A DNA stretch of 64,000 nucleotides from Labrenzia sp. PHM005 (GTDB taxonomy: Bacteria > Pseudomonadota > Alphaproteobacteria > Rhizobiales > Stappiaceae), in NCBI RefSeq assembly GCF_006517275.1, contig NZ_CP041191.1, forward strand, positions 5,017,001 through 5,081,000, read 5' to 3'. This document shows, one piece after another, positions 63,479 to 64,000 of the stretch. How positions within the stretch are numbered: position 1 is the first letter of the stretch; every line of letters begins with the position of its first letter. A model generated the notes under the pieces. The model made no database searches and was not told where the DNA came from. It saw nothing but the letters and a program-made list of their open reading frames with translations. The translations under genes and the position numbers were made by a program.

Positions 63479-64000
63479 GTATCTTTTTGAACAAAAAGAT
63501 GCTTGCGAGTTTGACCGCAGCAGCCCTGTTGTCGGCTGTGATCTTTATTTTGAACAACGCCTACAGCATATCTCTGCGTGATGTTCAGTATTTCAATGGG
63601 TGGGTTTTGCTCACACTCATCGTGGCAATGCTGTTTCTGACTATCCGCAAAAAGCTCGTTATATTGCCGTTTGGCCGCACCAAGCATTGGCTCCAGTTGC
63701 ACTATTATCTCGGCCTGATAACTCTTGTGGCGTTTTTGATCCATACCGATTTACGCTTGCCAAATGCGCCTGCTGAATGGGTTTTGTGGCTTTTGTTTTG
63801 CCTTGTTGCGGTGAGTGGCTTGTTTGGCGGACTTGTCAGCAAAGTCGTGCCCAAACGTCTTGAAGAACATGACAATCAGATATCGTTTGAGAATTTGCCA
63901 TCCCTGCGTGCACAGCTGGCGGAGCAGGCAGAAGCCCTTGCAATGAGCTCACTTCAAGGGGGGGATTCCCGAAGCCTGGCAGAGCTTTATGTTGATCGGC
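63475..64000 (+). CDS. membrane protein with candidate haem ligands (3' end outside window)
   Basis: The start ATG overlaps the ferredoxin stop by 4 bases; the frame is open to the window edge (175 codons). Four hydrophobic segments are visible: LASLTAAALLSAVIFILNNA, GWVLLTLIVAMLFLTI, HWLQLHYYLGLITLVAFLIH and WVLWLLFCLVAVSGLFGGLV. The His pairs in the third helix (LQLHYYLG and FLIHTD) are well placed to bind haem b, as in ferric-reductase-like or cytochrome b556-like proteins. The stretch after helix 4 is soluble. It is the likely inner-membrane haem partner that links the ferredoxin with the periplasmic cytochromes. Confidence 0.7.
   Translation, partial: MSIFLNKKMLASLTAAALLSAVIFILNNAYSISLRDVQYFNGWVLLTLIVAMLFLTIRKKLVILPFGRTKHWLQLHYYLGLITLVAFLIHTDLRLPNAPAEWVLWLLFCLVAVSGLFGGLVSKVVPKRLEEHDNQISFENLPSLRAQLAEQAEALAMSSLQGGDSRSLAELYVDR

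Overview
The window looks like part of the chromosome of a free-living, probably marine alphaproteobacterium. The gene content resembles Stappiaceae such as Roseibium/Labrenzia: a class I PHA synthase, a fused CysNC, EttA, many GcvA-like, GntR and PAS regulators, a TRAP transporter, a DMSP-demethylase-like GcvT protein, and short palindromic GTCATCC...GGATGAC intergenic repeats. This placement is an inference from content and style; no rRNA or tRNA gene is present to confirm it.

Layout. 1-2.7 kb: end of an alpha/beta hydrolase, an orphan AT-richer gene, and a RidA-MOSC pair. 2.9-12.2 kb: four paralogous type-3 periplasmic solute-binding proteins with no permease, interleaved with a soluble PilJ/chemoreceptor-like protein, a GH64-like protein, a PHB-depolymerase-like esterase and two secreted proteins of unknown function. 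A composite gene fossil lies at 12.2-12.4 kb. 12.5-31.7 kb: mostly housekeeping or regulatory genes (GcvT/DmdA-like, ettA, LysR-azoR pair, His-tailed CbiX, 2-hydroxyacid dehydrogenase, EthD, GGDEF-EAL, mnmD with a divergent FAD oxidoreductase, ybaK, phaC, cysNC-cysD). 32-38.7 kb: PilZ protein, PAS histidine kinase with a two-domain response regulator, then a 3-hydroxybutyrate-dehydrogenase-like SDR and acyl-CoA ligase operon with a divergent PAS-LuxR regulator. 38.9-39.4 kb: relics of an IS481-type transposase and a ROK regulator.

39.5-55.3 kb is a large catabolic regulon on the minus strand. One operon encodes a TRAP transporter, a QuiC-type dehydroshikimate dehydratase, a QsuD-like quinate/shikimate dehydrogenase, a citrate-synthase/citryl-CoA-lyase-like enzyme, two Gfo/Idh/MocA oxidoreductases and a protein I cannot place. 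A second operon encodes a TIM-barrel isomerase, a CoA-acylating aldehyde dehydrogenase and a ThDP enzyme. A third Gfo/Idh/MocA gene lies divergent from a GntR/FCD regulator. The same palindrome, AAAAATATCnGATATTTTT, sits ahead of all three minus-strand transcription units and between the divergent pair, so the locus is very likely one regulon.

55.7-64 kb (running off the end) is a plus-strand operon for envelope redox proteins: a pentahaem cytochrome with a long acidic LL-repeat domain, an outer-membrane barrel, a membrane-anchored FAD/2Fe-2S reductase, a tetrahaem cytochrome c554-like protein, a fusion of two cNMP-binding modules with a four-[4Fe-4S] ferredoxin, and a membrane protein with candidate haem-ligand histidines. 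I do not recognise this combination as a described system. It is the strongest candidate for something new: a trans-envelope electron-transfer chain with a nucleotide-sensing electron carrier.
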